Assembly: GCF_039541855.1 (NCBI RefSeq)
Contig: NZ_BAABHA010000015.1
Coordinates: 186,001 to 250,000, forward strand
Reading direction: 5' to 3'
DNA from: Solirubrum koreensis
Lineage (GTDB): Bacteria > Bacteroidota > Bacteroidia > Cytophagales > Hymenobacteraceae
Length of the DNA stretch: 64,000 nucleotides
Made by a program: the position numbers and the translations under genes. The first letter of the stretch is position 1, and each line of letters begins with the position of its first letter. The notes under the pieces were generated by a model. The model was not told the DNA's origin and made no database searches. It saw nothing but the letters and a program-made list of their open reading frames with translations. Positions 8,024 to 15,317 of this stretch are shown here, in pieces.

Positions 8024-8065
8024 AGAAAGGGCTAGCCAGTATAGAAATACTAGCTAGCCCTTTCT
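8024..8065 (-). terminator. Stem-loop after nrdA
   Basis: A long stem (8024-8042 with 8047-8065, one mismatch, outer arm AGAAAGGGCTAGC) closes a 4-nt loop, 16 bases past the nrdA stop. On the minus strand it is followed by AT-rich sequence rather than a clean U-run. It probably ends the nrdA transcript and also marks the other boundary of the AT-rich island. Confidence 0.65.
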
Positions 8066-8080
8066 GAAATGTTCTGATAC

Positions 8081-10459
8081 TTACGAGCCGCAAGCCTCGC
8101 AGGCGTCCGGATTATCCAGCGAGCAAGCCATGTCGGCGGCGTTCTGGGCCGATACGTTGAGCGGCTCCAGCGTCTCGGCGGCTTGCTTCTGCACCGTGAA
8201 CTTGATGGCGTCGACGGCGGCTTTGGTGCGCAGGTAGTACATGCCGGTTTTCAGGCCGCTCTTCCAGCTGTGGAAGTGCATGCTGGTGAGCTTGCCGAAG
8301 TTCACGTTCAGCACGTGCAGGTTCAGGCTCTGGCTCTGGCAGATGTACGCGCCGCGGTCGGCCGACATGTCAATGATGCGGCGTTGGGAAATTTCCCACA
8401 CCGTTTTGTAGAGGTCCTTAATGTGCTGCGGAATGCTCGGAATGTTCTGCACCGACCCGTTCTGGGCAATGATGTCGTTCTTCATCTGCTCGTTCCACAG
8501 GCCCAGCTTCACCAGGTCCTTCAGCAGGTGCTTGTTCACCACCATAAACTCGCCGCTCAGCACGCGGCGCACGTAGATGTTGGAGGTGTAAGGCTCAAAC
8601 GACTCGTTGTTGCCCAGAATCTGGGCGGTGCTGGCGGTAGGCATGGGCGCTACCAGCAGCGAGTTGCGCACGCCGTGCTCCATTACCTCGGCACGCAGCG
8701 CATCCCAATCCCAGCGGCCCGAGTTGGGCGTTACGCCCCACAAATCGAATTGGAACTTGCCCTGGCTGATGGGTGAGCCGGCGTACGTTTCGTACGGGCC
8801 GTGCTTCTTGGCCAGGTCCTTGGAGGCCGTTACGGCCGCGAAGTAAATGGTCTCGAAGATGTCTTTGTTCAGGCCCGCTGCCTCGTCGCTCTCGAAGGGC
8901 ATGCGCAGCGCAATAAAGGTATCGGCCAGGCCCTGTACCCCCAGGCCAATGGGGCGGTGACGCAGGTTGCTGCGCTCCGCTTCCACCACGGGGTAGTAGT
9001 TGATGTCGATAACCTTGTTCAGGTTCTTGGTGGCGTGGTAGGTTACCTCGTACAGCTTCTGGTGGTCGAAGAACACCTTGCCGTTTTCCTCGCGGATGTA
9101 GCGCGGCAGGGCCAGCGAAGCCAGGTTGCACACCGCTACCTCGTTGGCGTCGGTGTACTCAATGATTTCGGTGCAGAGGTTGGAGCTCTTGATGGTGCCC
9201 AGGTTCTGCTGGTTGCTCTTGCGGTTGGCGGCGTCCTTGAACAGCATGTAGGGCGTGCCGGTCTCGGTCTGGCTTTCCAGAATGGCAAACCACAGCTCTT
9301 GGGCTTTAATGGTTTTGCGGCCGCGGCCTTCCCGCTCGTACTTCTGGTAGAGCTTCTCGAACTCCTCGCCCCAGCACTCGTCCAGGCCCGGGCACTCGTT
9401 GGGGCACATCAGCGTCCAGTCGCCGTTGGCCTCCACGCGCTTCATGAACAGGTCGTTCACCCACAGGGCGTAGAACAGGTCGCGGGCGCGCATCTCCTCC
9501 TTGCCGTGGTTTTTCTTCAGCTCCAGCCACTCAAACATGTCGGCATGCCAGGGCTCGATGTAGATGGCGAAGGCGCCTTTGCGCTTGCCGCCGCCCTGGT
9601 CCACGTAGCGGGCCGTGTCGTTGAACACCTTCAGCATGGGCACGAGGCCGTTCGAGGTGCCGTTGGTGCCCTTGATGTAGCTACCGGTGGCGCGCACGTT
9701 GTGCACGGCCAACCCAATACCGCCGGCGCTCTGCGAGATGAGCGCGCAGTTCTTGAGCGTGTCGTAAATGCCCTCGATGGAGTCGTCCTTCATCGTCAGC
9801 AGGAAGCACGAGCTCAGCTGGGGCTTGGGCGTTCCGGCGTTGAAGAGGGTAGGTGTGGCGTGGGTAAACCAACGCTCCGACATCAGGTTGTAGGTCTCGA
9901 TGGCCTGCTCGATGTCGTCCTTGTGAATGCCCACGGCCACGCGCATCAGCATGTGCTGGGGGCGTTCCACCACCTTGCCGTCGAGGCGCAGCAGGTAAGA
10001 GCGCTCCAGCGTCTTGAAGCCGAAGTAGTCGTAGTTGTAGTCGCGGTCGTAAATGATGGCCGAGTCGAGTTGGGCGGCGTGCTTGTGCACAATTTCCCAC
10101 ACGTCGCGGGCAATCAGCGAAGCATTTTCGCCGGTCTTGGGGTCCTCGTAGGTGTACAGCCGCTTCACCGTGCTGCTGAACGACTTGGAGGTAACCTTGT
10201 GCAGGTTGCTCACCGCAATGCGAGCGGCCAGAATGGCGTAGTCGGGGTGCTTGGTGGTGAGCGAGGCGGCGGTTTCGGCCGCCAGGTTGTCCAGCTCCAC
10301 CGTCGTCACGCCGTCGTAAATGCCGTCGATGACCTTCTTGGCCACCTCAATAGGCGAGACGAACAACGTGTTCAGGCCGTAGCACAGCTTCTCGATACGG
10401 GCCGTGACCTTGTCGAATTTCACGGACTCGCGCCGACCATCGCGTTTAATTACCAGCAT
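8081..10459 (-). CDS. nrdA: Ribonucleoside-diphosphate reductase, alpha subunit (class Ia)
   Basis: A 792-residue large subunit of aerobic ribonucleotide reductase, which makes deoxyribonucleotides for DNA synthesis with the NrdB radical subunit. The N-terminal 90 residues, starting MLVIKRDGRRESVKF, form an ATP-cone allosteric domain. The catalytic cysteines are visible in LSSCFLLTM, SSNLCTEI and AVCNLASLAL. The substrate loop region has STAQILGNNESFEPYTSN. The C-terminus ends with the redox pair CEACGS used for re-reduction. The ATG at 10459 is chosen because the ATP cone begins there; an in-frame start at 10522 would add an unlikely leader. nrdB lies upstream on the same strand, separated by 453 bases with its own terminator, so the two are probably separate transcripts. 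DnaA-box-like motifs lie upstream (10597-10633). Confidence 0.97.
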   Translation of the reverse strand: MLVIKRDGRRESVKFDKVTARIEKLCYGLNTLFVSPIEVAKKVIDGIYDGVTTVELDNLAAETAASLTTKHPDYAILAARIAVSNLHKVTSKSFSSTVKRLYTYEDPKTGENASLIARDVWEIVHKHAAQLDSAIIYDRDYNYDYFGFKTLERSYLLRLDGKVVERPQHMLMRVAVGIHKDDIEQAIETYNLMSERWFTHATPTLFNAGTPKPQLSSCFLLTMKDDSIEGIYDTLKNCALISQSAGGIGLAVHNVRATGSYIKGTNGTSNGLVPMLKVFNDTARYVDQGGGKRKGAFAIYIEPWHADMFEWLELKKNHGKEEMRARDLFYALWVNDLFMKRVEANGDWTLMCPNECPGLDECWGEEFEKLYQKYEREGRGRKTIKAQELWFAILESQTETGTPYMLFKDAANRKSNQQNLGTIKSSNLCTEIIEYTDANEVAVCNLASLALPRYIREENGKVFFDHQKLYEVTYHATKNLNKVIDINYYPVVEAERSNLRHRPIGLGVQGLADTFIALRMPFESDEAAGLNKDIFETIYFAAVTASKDLAKKHGPYETYAGSPISQGKFQFDLWGVTPNSGRWDWDALRAEVMEHGVRNSLLVAPMPTASTAQILGNNESFEPYTSNIYVRRVLSGEFMVVNKHLLKDLVKLGLWNEQMKNDIIAQNGSVQNIPSIPQHIKDLYKTVWEISQRRIIDMSADRGAYICQSQSLNLHVLNVNFGKLTSMHFHSWKSGLKTGMYYLRTKAAVDAIKFTVQKQAAETLEPLNVSAQNAADMACSLDNPDACEACGS

Positions 10460-10596
10460 GGGCGTGTAGTGGTGTGTTAGTGTATGGGTACACCCGCTCC
10501 GGGCAAGGAGGCAGGTAAGCATTCAGAATTGGGTAAGCCAGACGCCAGCACCGAGCCTTCACGCGTCCATTGATTCCGGAAGATATTTGGATCCGA

Positions 10597-10633
10597 TGTG
10601 TGGGACAAACCTTCTGTCTAGAAGTTTTCCACA
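10597..10633. promoter_or_regulatory. DnaA-box-like inverted motif upstream of nrdA
   Basis: TGTGTGGGACAAAC (10597-10610) and GTTTTCCACA (10624-10633) form an imperfect inverted pair. Each half resembles the DnaA box TTATCCACA or its complement. The same kind of pair occurs upstream of nrdB (12149-12188). A shared regulator of the two nrd genes, DnaA or another, is inferred. Confidence 0.45.
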
Positions 10634-10781
10634 TATGCTTAAAGCAGTGCAATTCAGCCGCTTTTTCGCAATCTGGGACCCGCTATATAGTTCGGCAAGC
10701 CGCGCGTTTTTTAGGTTGGCAGAGTGGGCAGGATTTGGTAAGCTGCATCATCTGAGCAAGAGCTAAACTCGCCATACCTAC

Positions 10782-10814
10782 CCGTCATCCTTCGGCTGCG
10801 CCTCAGGATGACGG
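10782..10814. repeat. Short REP-like palindrome
   Basis: CCGTCATCCT (10782-10791) and its complement AGGATGACGG (10805-10814) around a 13-nt loop, in the nrdB-nrdA spacer. The GTCATCCT...AGGATGAC form is like dispersed intergenic palindromes of Cytophagales genomes. No function can be assigned. Confidence 0.55.
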
Positions 10815-10829
10815 ACGATTGTAACGCAA

Positions 10830-10859
10830 AAAAGCCCGCAGCCGGAGCCGCGGGCTTTT
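10830..10859 (-). terminator. Intrinsic terminator of nrdB
   Basis: AAAAGCCCGC (10830-10839) and GCGGGCTTTT (10850-10859) pair around a 10-nt loop. On the minus strand the stem is followed by TTTTTT, about 55 bases past the nrdB stop. Confidence 0.85.
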
Positions 10860-10878
10860 CCCAATGTAGTTGAACGCA

Positions 10879-10910
10879 CCCCTCTCTACGGGAGAGGGGC
10901 CGGGGGTGAG
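10879..10910. repeat. GC-rich hairpin of dispersed-repeat type
   Basis: CCCCTCTC (10879-10886) pairs with GAGAGGGG (10892-10899), followed by CCGGGGGTGAG, directly after the nrdB stop. This combination resembles a repeat commonly seen between genes in many bacteria; its meaning is unknown. Confidence 0.5.
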
Positions 10911-10912
10911 GC

Positions 10913-11872
10913 TTAAAAATCCTCGTCCAGGGAGAAGGCGTTTTCGGTCCGCTCGCTCATTACGCCGGCTTTCTGGTACTCGGCCACGCGCTTCTCGAAG
11001 AAGTTGGTTTTGCCCTGCAGCGAAATCATTTCCATGAAGTCGAAGGGGTTCGAGGCGTTGTAGATCTTGCTGTAGCCCAGGCTTTGCAGCAGGCGGTCGG
11101 CCACAAACTCGATGTACTGGCTCATCGATTTGGCGTTCATGCCAATCAGGTTCACGGGCAGGGCGTCGGTCACGAACTCCTGCTCAATGGTTACCGCGTC
11201 GCGGATAATGGCGTGTACGCGCTCCTCGCTCAGCTTGCTTTGCAGGTAGCTGTAGAGCAGGCAGGCGAAGTCGCAGTGCAGGCCCTCGTCGCGGCTAATG
11301 AGCTCGTTCGAGAACGTGAGGCCGGGCATCAGGCCGCGCTTTTTCAGCCAGAAAATGCTGCAGAACGAGCCCGAGAAGAAAATGCCTTCTACGGCGGCGA
11401 AGGCAATGATGCGCTCGGCGAAATTTTCGGAGTTGATCCACTTCAGGGCCCACTCGCCTTTCTTCTTCACGCAGGGAACAGTCTCCAGCGCGTTAAAGAG
11501 ACGGTCTTTCTCCTGCGGGTTCTTGATGTAAGTGTCAATCAGCAGGGAGTAGGTTTCCGAGTGGATGTTTTCCATCATGATCTGGAAACCGTAGAAGCAA
11601 CGGGCTTCGGGCATCTGCACTTCCTGCATGAAGTTCACCGCCAGGTTCTCGTTCACAATGCCGTCCGAGGCTGCGAAGAAGGCCAGTACGTGCGAAATGA
11701 AGTGCCGCTCGTTGTCGTTGAGGCTTTCCCAGTCTTTCTGGTCCTGGGAGAGGTCAATTTCCTCCGCGGTCCAGAACGAGGCTTCGGCCTTTTTGTACAT
11801 CTGCCACACGTCGTTGTTCTGGATGGGGAACAGCACGAAGCGGTTGGGATTTTCTACAAGAAGCGGTTCCAT
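10913..11872 (-). CDS. nrdB: Ribonucleoside-diphosphate reductase, beta subunit (class Ia)
   Basis: A 319-residue R2 subunit that holds the di-iron centre and tyrosyl radical and pairs with NrdA. The metal ligands and radical Tyr are visible in MMENIHSETYSLL (Glu, His, Tyr) and in AVEGIFFSGSF and SRDEGLHCDF (Glu and Glu/His). The Tyr in ENIHSETY indicates the classical tyrosyl-radical subclass. The C-terminal tail FSLDEDF is the acidic peptide that docks on the alpha subunit. Length is normal. The minus-strand -7 element TATCTTTG lies at 12010-12003, giving a leader of about 130 bases. The gene is divergent from rplU, and DnaA-box-like motifs lie in the shared upstream region. Confidence 0.97.
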   Translation of the reverse strand: MEPLLVENPNRFVLFPIQNNDVWQMYKKAEASFWTAEEIDLSQDQKDWESLNDNERHFISHVLAFFAASDGIVNENLAVNFMQEVQMPEARCFYGFQIMMENIHSETYSLLIDTYIKNPQEKDRLFNALETVPCVKKKGEWALKWINSENFAERIIAFAAVEGIFFSGSFCSIFWLKKRGLMPGLTFSNELISRDEGLHCDFACLLYSYLQSKLSEERVHAIIRDAVTIEQEFVTDALPVNLIGMNAKSMSQYIEFVADRLLQSLGYSKIYNASNPFDFMEMISLQGKTNFFEKRVAEYQKAGVMSERTENAFSLDEDF

Positions 11873-12002
11873 AGGCGAGCAACAAAAGAGAAAACGTAGG
11901 TAAAAAAGGCCGGGGTCAAAAACCGTAGGATTCGGCTGTCAACTCTGGCGAAGCAGCAATTGTTTGGCCGGCGCCCAGCAGCAAATGCGGTGGCCCGAAG
12001 AC

Positions 12003-12010
12003 CAAAGATA
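12003..12010 (-). promoter_or_regulatory. -7 element of the nrdB promoter
   Basis: CAAAGATA on the plus strand reads TATCTTTG on the minus strand, a perfect TAnnTTTG. No clean TTTG was found at the -33 distance. Confidence 0.5.
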
Positions 12011-12148
12011 GCCCCACTGCCCGAACGAAACCCGACCAAAAAGGCTTTTTTATGAGTTAAGTTTTTGCTATGCCCTTTAAGGCCGAGTAGGTTCTTGTTT
12101 CCCTTAATAAGTCTACAAAACACGGGAAAATATTATTTACGAGAAAAG

Positions 12149-12188
12149 TTGTCCACATTCGGTGTGTGGAAAATGGAAGTTGTCCACA
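12149..12188. promoter_or_regulatory. Cluster of three DnaA-box-like sites between nrdB and rplU
   Basis: TTGTCCACA occurs at 12149-12157 and 12180-12188, and TGTGGAAAA (complement TTTTCCACA) at 12165-12173. TTGTCCACA is a one-mismatch form of the DnaA box and is used as such in some high-GC bacteria. The cluster lies upstream of both nrdB and rplU. The interval 12040-12148 next to it is relatively AT rich. Regulation of nrdB by DnaA, a different nrd regulator, or a replication-origin role are all possible. Confidence 0.5.
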
Positions 12189-12279
12189 AATTTGCTATGC
12201 GTGTACACGCACTGCGCGTTCCTGCTGGTAGGTTTGGGGGGCTTTTCCGAGGGGAGTATATGATGATTAGCGCGTTAGG

Positions 12280-12311
12280 CTTGCGTATGTAAAAATGTAC
12301 TCGTACTTTTG
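12280..12311 (+). promoter_or_regulatory. Bacteroidota promoter of rplU-rpmA
   Basis: A perfect -7 element TACTTTTG (12304-12311) is preceded at 20 bases by CTTG (12280-12283), a weak -33 match. It lies about 30 bases before the rplU ATG. Confidence 0.6.
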
Positions 12312-12343
12312 CCTTCCATTTTCAGAAACCCCGCGGAGAACCG

Positions 12344-12652
12344 ATGTACGCAATCGTAGACATAGCCGGCAAGCAGACGAAAGTCGAAGCCAATAAATTT
12401 GTGTACGCCCACAAGCTGGCCGGCAACGTCGGCGACTCAGTAGAGTTGGGCAATGTACTGCTGACCGACAACAATGGCACCCTGAGCGTAGGCGCCCCAT
12501 TCTTGTCCGGCGTTAAAGTAACGGGCACCATCCTTGGCCACGTGCGTGGCGACAAGGTTATCGTGTTCAAGAAGAAGCGTCGTAAGGGCTACAAGAAGCT
12601 CAACACGCATCGTCAGGACTTCACCAAAGTAATGATCAACAGCATCGGCTAA
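12344..12652 (+). CDS. rplU: 50S ribosomal protein L21
   Basis: A 102-residue ribosomal protein of normal length. It starts MYAIVDIAGKQTKVE, the conserved L21 beginning, and contains the family C-terminal block KVIVFKKKRRKGYKKLNTHR that contacts 23S rRNA. It is followed by rpmA in the usual rplU-rpmA pair, separated by 105 bases that hold an inverted repeat (12670-12724). Confidence 0.97.
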   Translation: MYAIVDIAGKQTKVEANKFVYAHKLAGNVGDSVELGNVLLTDNNGTLSVGAPFLSGVKVTGTILGHVRGDKVIVFKKKRRKGYKKLNTHRQDFTKVMINSIG

Positions 12653-12669
12653 TTAGTTGTCTGTATTGA

Positions 12670-12724
12670 GTTGTCAGTTGTCAGGGCCGCTAGGTGATGA
12701 TAAAATAAACTGACAACCGACAAC
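12670..12724. repeat. GTTGTC-type inverted repeat between rplU and rpmA
   Basis: GTTGTCAGTTGTCAG (12670-12684) and CTGACAACCGACAAC (12710-12724) match at 14 of 15 positions as reverse complements. A related element sits at 60340-60402. It lies inside a two-gene ribosomal operon and would form a hairpin in the mRNA. Confidence 0.65.
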
Positions 12725-12757
12725 CGACAACTATCAACCGGCAACTCTCCAAATACC

Positions 12758-13039
12758 ATGGCACACAAGAAAGGCGTAGGCTCTTCCAACAACGGCCGCG
12801 AGTCGCATTCCAAGCGCTTGGGCGTTAAAATTTACGGTGGTCAGTCGGTTATTTCCGGCAACATCATCGTGCGTCAGCGTGGCACTAAGCACCACCCCGG
12901 CCAGAACGTAGGCATCGGCAAAGACCACACCCTGTTCGCTCTGATCGACGGCACGGTGCAGTTCCGCAAGGGCCGCAAAGACCGCTCGTTCGTAGTGGTA
13001 GTTCCAGCTACGGAAGCTGTAGAAGCCGCTGCTGCTTAA
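12758..13039 (+). CDS. rpmA: 50S ribosomal protein L27
   Basis: A 93-residue ribosomal protein that contacts the peptidyl-transferase centre. It starts MAHKKGVGSSNNGRESHSKR, the standard L27 N-terminus, followed by GGQSVISGNIIVRQRGTK. There is no N-terminal extension of the kind removed by Prp protease in Firmicutes. The C-terminus ends with a short alanine-rich tail. It is second in the rplU-rpmA operon and is followed by a strong terminator (13064-13089). Confidence 0.97.
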   Translation: MAHKKGVGSSNNGRESHSKRLGVKIYGGQSVISGNIIVRQRGTKHHPGQNVGIGKDHTLFALIDGTVQFRKGRKDRSFVVVVPATEAVEAAAA

Positions 13040-13063
13040 GTAGCTGCTTTTCGCTAGCAATAC

Positions 13064-13089
13064 AAAAGCCCGCCTTGGCGGGCTTTTTT
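13064..13089 (+). terminator. Intrinsic terminator of rplU-rpmA
   Basis: AAAAGCCCGCC (13064-13074) pairs with GGCGGGCTTTT, followed by further T residues. It is probably bidirectional, because the minus-strand gene 13120-13911 ends just beyond it. Confidence 0.9.
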
Positions 13090-13119
13090 GCGTTCGGCCA
13101 GACTCAGGTGCTGGTAAGT

Positions 13120-13911
13120 CTAATGTCCGGCCCAGGTATCGTCGGTAGCCGGCTCCAAGGCATAGAGCACCGGGCGGCTGGGGCTGGCATCTAATTCCAG
13201 CATGGTCACCTGCAGGTTCAACAGGTACAGGCCGTCGGGAATGGCATCTGGCACAAAGATGAGTTCCGTAATAGTGGCTTGCGGGCGTAGCGGCGCGGGG
13301 TATTGCCAGAACGCGTGGTGAGCGGCCAGTTCGCCGTTGTCCAGTTCCCGGTCCACGCTGGGCAGGTCGAGTAACAGGTGCTCGATGCCTTGCGCTACTA
13401 AGTATTCCGCCAGCTCGGCGGCAATGTAAGGAGGGTTGGTGCCAGAATACTGCCGGCTCCGCTTGGCCTCGTTGTTGGGCAGCGTGCGTAGCACCAAGGC
13501 TTCGGGCGAGGCGGGTAGGGCTTCCAGTAGTGGGTGCACATCGGCCAGCTCCACCACGTAGTCGCCATTGGGGCGCTGGCGCGGGGCCACCGAAATCAGC
13601 TGGGCCACGAAAAGGAAGCGCGTGAGGCAGCGCGGCAGCGTAGCCGCGGGGTCGGGACTAATATGGCCGTAGCACTCGGTGTGCGTGCCGTTGCCGTGGG
13701 GCGTAAGGTGCACGCGCTTGTAGTTGGTACTGCCGCCCTCGGCCACCGAGCCCACGAAGTCGCCGACCCGGATAATATCAATTTCCACCGGCTCGGCCCA
13801 GAAGCAGTTAACCTGATCGGGACCAGGGGCTAGGGGCAAGGCAATGTCGAGCGGGGTAGCAGGGTTAAAACGGTAGTCGCGGCCGTGGAAGGTGATAATG
13901 GCGGTGAGCAT
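13120..13911 (-). CDS. Cyclase-family hydrolase (kynurenine formamidase-like)
   Basis: A 263-residue cytoplasmic protein of the metal-dependent cyclase family that includes kynurenine formamidase. The signature metal-binding region is HGNGTHTECYGH (residues 72-83), matching the family pattern with His, Thr-His and a final His; an acidic residue, here E79, stands where Asp is more common. The C-terminal half (LRTLPNNEAKRSRQYSGTNPPY, LLLDLPSVDRELDNG) also fits the family, including the late His-rich AAHHAF. No kynurenine pathway neighbour is present, so the substrate is uncertain. The gene starts at the ATG at 13911 and is separate from the hydrolase gene beside it. Confidence 0.8.
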   Translation of the reverse strand: MLTAIITFHGRDYRFNPATPLDIALPLAPGPDQVNCFWAEPVEIDIIRVGDFVGSVAEGGSTNYKRVHLTPHGNGTHTECYGHISPDPAATLPRCLTRFLFVAQLISVAPRQRPNGDYVVELADVHPLLEALPASPEALVLRTLPNNEAKRSRQYSGTNPPYIAAELAEYLVAQGIEHLLLDLPSVDRELDNGELAAHHAFWQYPAPLRPQATITELIFVPDAIPDGLYLLNLQVTMLELDASPSRPVLYALEPATDDTWAGH

Positions 13912-13990
13912 GGCGAAAGGAATCGGACGAAGCAGAGGGGCAAATGGGAAAAGCAGTTGCGAGGCTAGTCCCGGCGGCCGCGCTTCGGAA

Positions 13991-14677
13991 TTATACGATG
14001 GGCGGCTCGGTGGCGAAGTCGGAAGCCAGCAGGTTTAGAATGCGGCTGACTTCGGCGGCGTGGCTGTACACCATGAAGTGGGTGCCGCCTTCAATAAGGT
14101 ACTCCACTTTGCGCGGGCCAGGCGGAAAAATCCGGTCTTTGGTTCCCAGAATTTGCACGGCGGAGCCTACGTCGCGGCTGTCCCAACGAAACAGGCTGCG
14201 AATGGCCCAGCGGGTATAGCGCGGTTCTTGTTCGTTGAGGATGTGTTTGAACAGCTCGTACTCCTCGCCGTCGTTCACACCGAAGTACCACTTGCCCACG
14301 CGCGGAAACCAGCGCAGCACCTGCGGCGGCACCCAATTCTGCACGCCCGTGGCCCGAATCAGGCGCAGCAAGGGCGGCAGCGCGCCGGCTTCGGGAATAC
14401 TGGATACCAGCGCCACCAGGGCCAGCGGCCGCAGCCGCGCCATTTCCAGCGCCACCGTACCACCAAACGACACGCCCACCAGCCAGCACCGTTGGTCGAG
14501 GGGAATGGCCTCGGCCATGCGGGCCGCGTAGGCCGGCAGGGGCTCGTCGGGGTCGGTGGGTTGCAGCCAGTGCAGCACGTGTACGGTACCGCGCAGGGTG
14601 AGCCGGGTGAAAATCCGCTCGTCGGCCCCAAGGCCAGGAATGAGGTAGAAAACGGGTTCCGCGGCTTCGCTAGGCAT
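13991..14677 (-). CDS. Alpha/beta hydrolase
   Basis: A 228-residue serine hydrolase of the alpha/beta fold. The nucleophile elbow is GVSFGG with S70, and FYLIPGLGADERIF near residue 10 supplies the oxyanion-hole region. The likely Asp and His of the triad are in GTKDRIFPP and GGTHFMVYSHA. The ATG at 14677 overlaps the end of the upstream gene by 8 bases (ATGCCTAG); a TTG at 14680 directly precedes it and is a weaker start. The pair is therefore an operon with translational coupling. Substrate is unknown. Confidence 0.85.
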   Translation of the reverse strand: MPSEAAEPVFYLIPGLGADERIFTRLTLRGTVHVLHWLQPTDPDEPLPAYAARMAEAIPLDQRCWLVGVSFGGTVALEMARLRPLALVALVSSIPEAGALPPLLRLIRATGVQNWVPPQVLRWFPRVGKWYFGVNDGEEYELFKHILNEQEPRYTRWAIRSLFRWDSRDVGSAVQILGTKDRIFPPGPRKVEYLIEGGTHFMVYSHAAEVSRILNLLASDFATEPPIV

Positions 14678-15122
14678 CAAGGCGGCGGTAAATGCCTTCG
14701 AGGTAAAACACGTTATCGGCGGCGGCGCGCTCTTCGCTGTCTTCGGGGCTATCCTCGTCGTCCTCTTCCAGGAATTCGTCTTCGTCGGCGGGGTAGGTAA
14801 ACGACAACTTCAGGGCCAGGCCGGGCAACTCTACGGGCACGCGCTCTTCGCTGGTGTACTCAATCAGGCAAGGCCGCGGCGCTTCGGCCAGGGCTTCGGC
14901 AACTTCTTCCTGCAGTTCGCCGGCCCGCTCGCCGGCCTGGCGCAACATTACATCGAGGCTGGCGAAGGGCAGGCCCAGGTGGAAAAAGTAAAGCTGCTGG
15001 TCGAAAATGGTGGTAGCCCACACGGTCACGTCGTCGGAGTTATCGAACACAATGGCTCGAATGGTGATTTCCTCCACGAAAAAGTCGGCTCCGTATTCGA
15101 CGGCGTCAATCAGGCGTTGCAT
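14670..15122 (-). CDS. Conserved hypothetical protein, co-transcribed with hydrolase
   Basis: A 150-residue cytoplasmic protein with no signal peptide. It begins MQRLIDAVEYGADFFVEEIT and has a mixed alpha/beta first half. The C-terminal third contains a long acidic run (DEDEFLEEDDEDSPEDSEE, about residues 111-130) before a short basic end. No family was recognised. Its stop overlaps the start of the alpha/beta hydrolase gene by 8 bases, so the two are expressed together. The 195 bases upstream show no clear promoter. Confidence 0.7.
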   Translation of the reverse strand: MQRLIDAVEYGADFFVEEITIRAIVFDNSDDVTVWATTIFDQQLYFFHLGLPFASLDVMLRQAGERAGELQEEVAEALAEAPRPCLIEYTSEERVPVELPGLALKLSFTYPADEDEFLEEDDEDSPEDSEERAAADNVFYLEGIYRRLDA

Positions 15123-15317
15123 GCGGGAAGGGGTACGCGGTGAGGGAGTTTGTGGAAGGAATGTACGCGGTTGCCGCCAAGGAGTAAACCCTTGGGCGGT
15201 CGTAAAAGCGTCTTCAGCCTACTCCTGCTAGTTAACTGCTTGTTGAACTGAGCGTCACAAGCAGCAATGCCCCGTGAATTTTGCGCCGTGCTGCCAGCTT
15301 ATGGGACGAGCTCGGCG

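Noticed and set aside
8801..10480. 559-residue plus-strand frame over nrdA
   Set aside because: A GC-rich antisense shadow of a certain gene; no domain or start signal.
12040..12190. Chromosomal origin as a firm call
   Set aside because: Three DnaA-box-like sites beside AT-rich DNA are suggestive only; no dnaA gene or skew evidence is available here.
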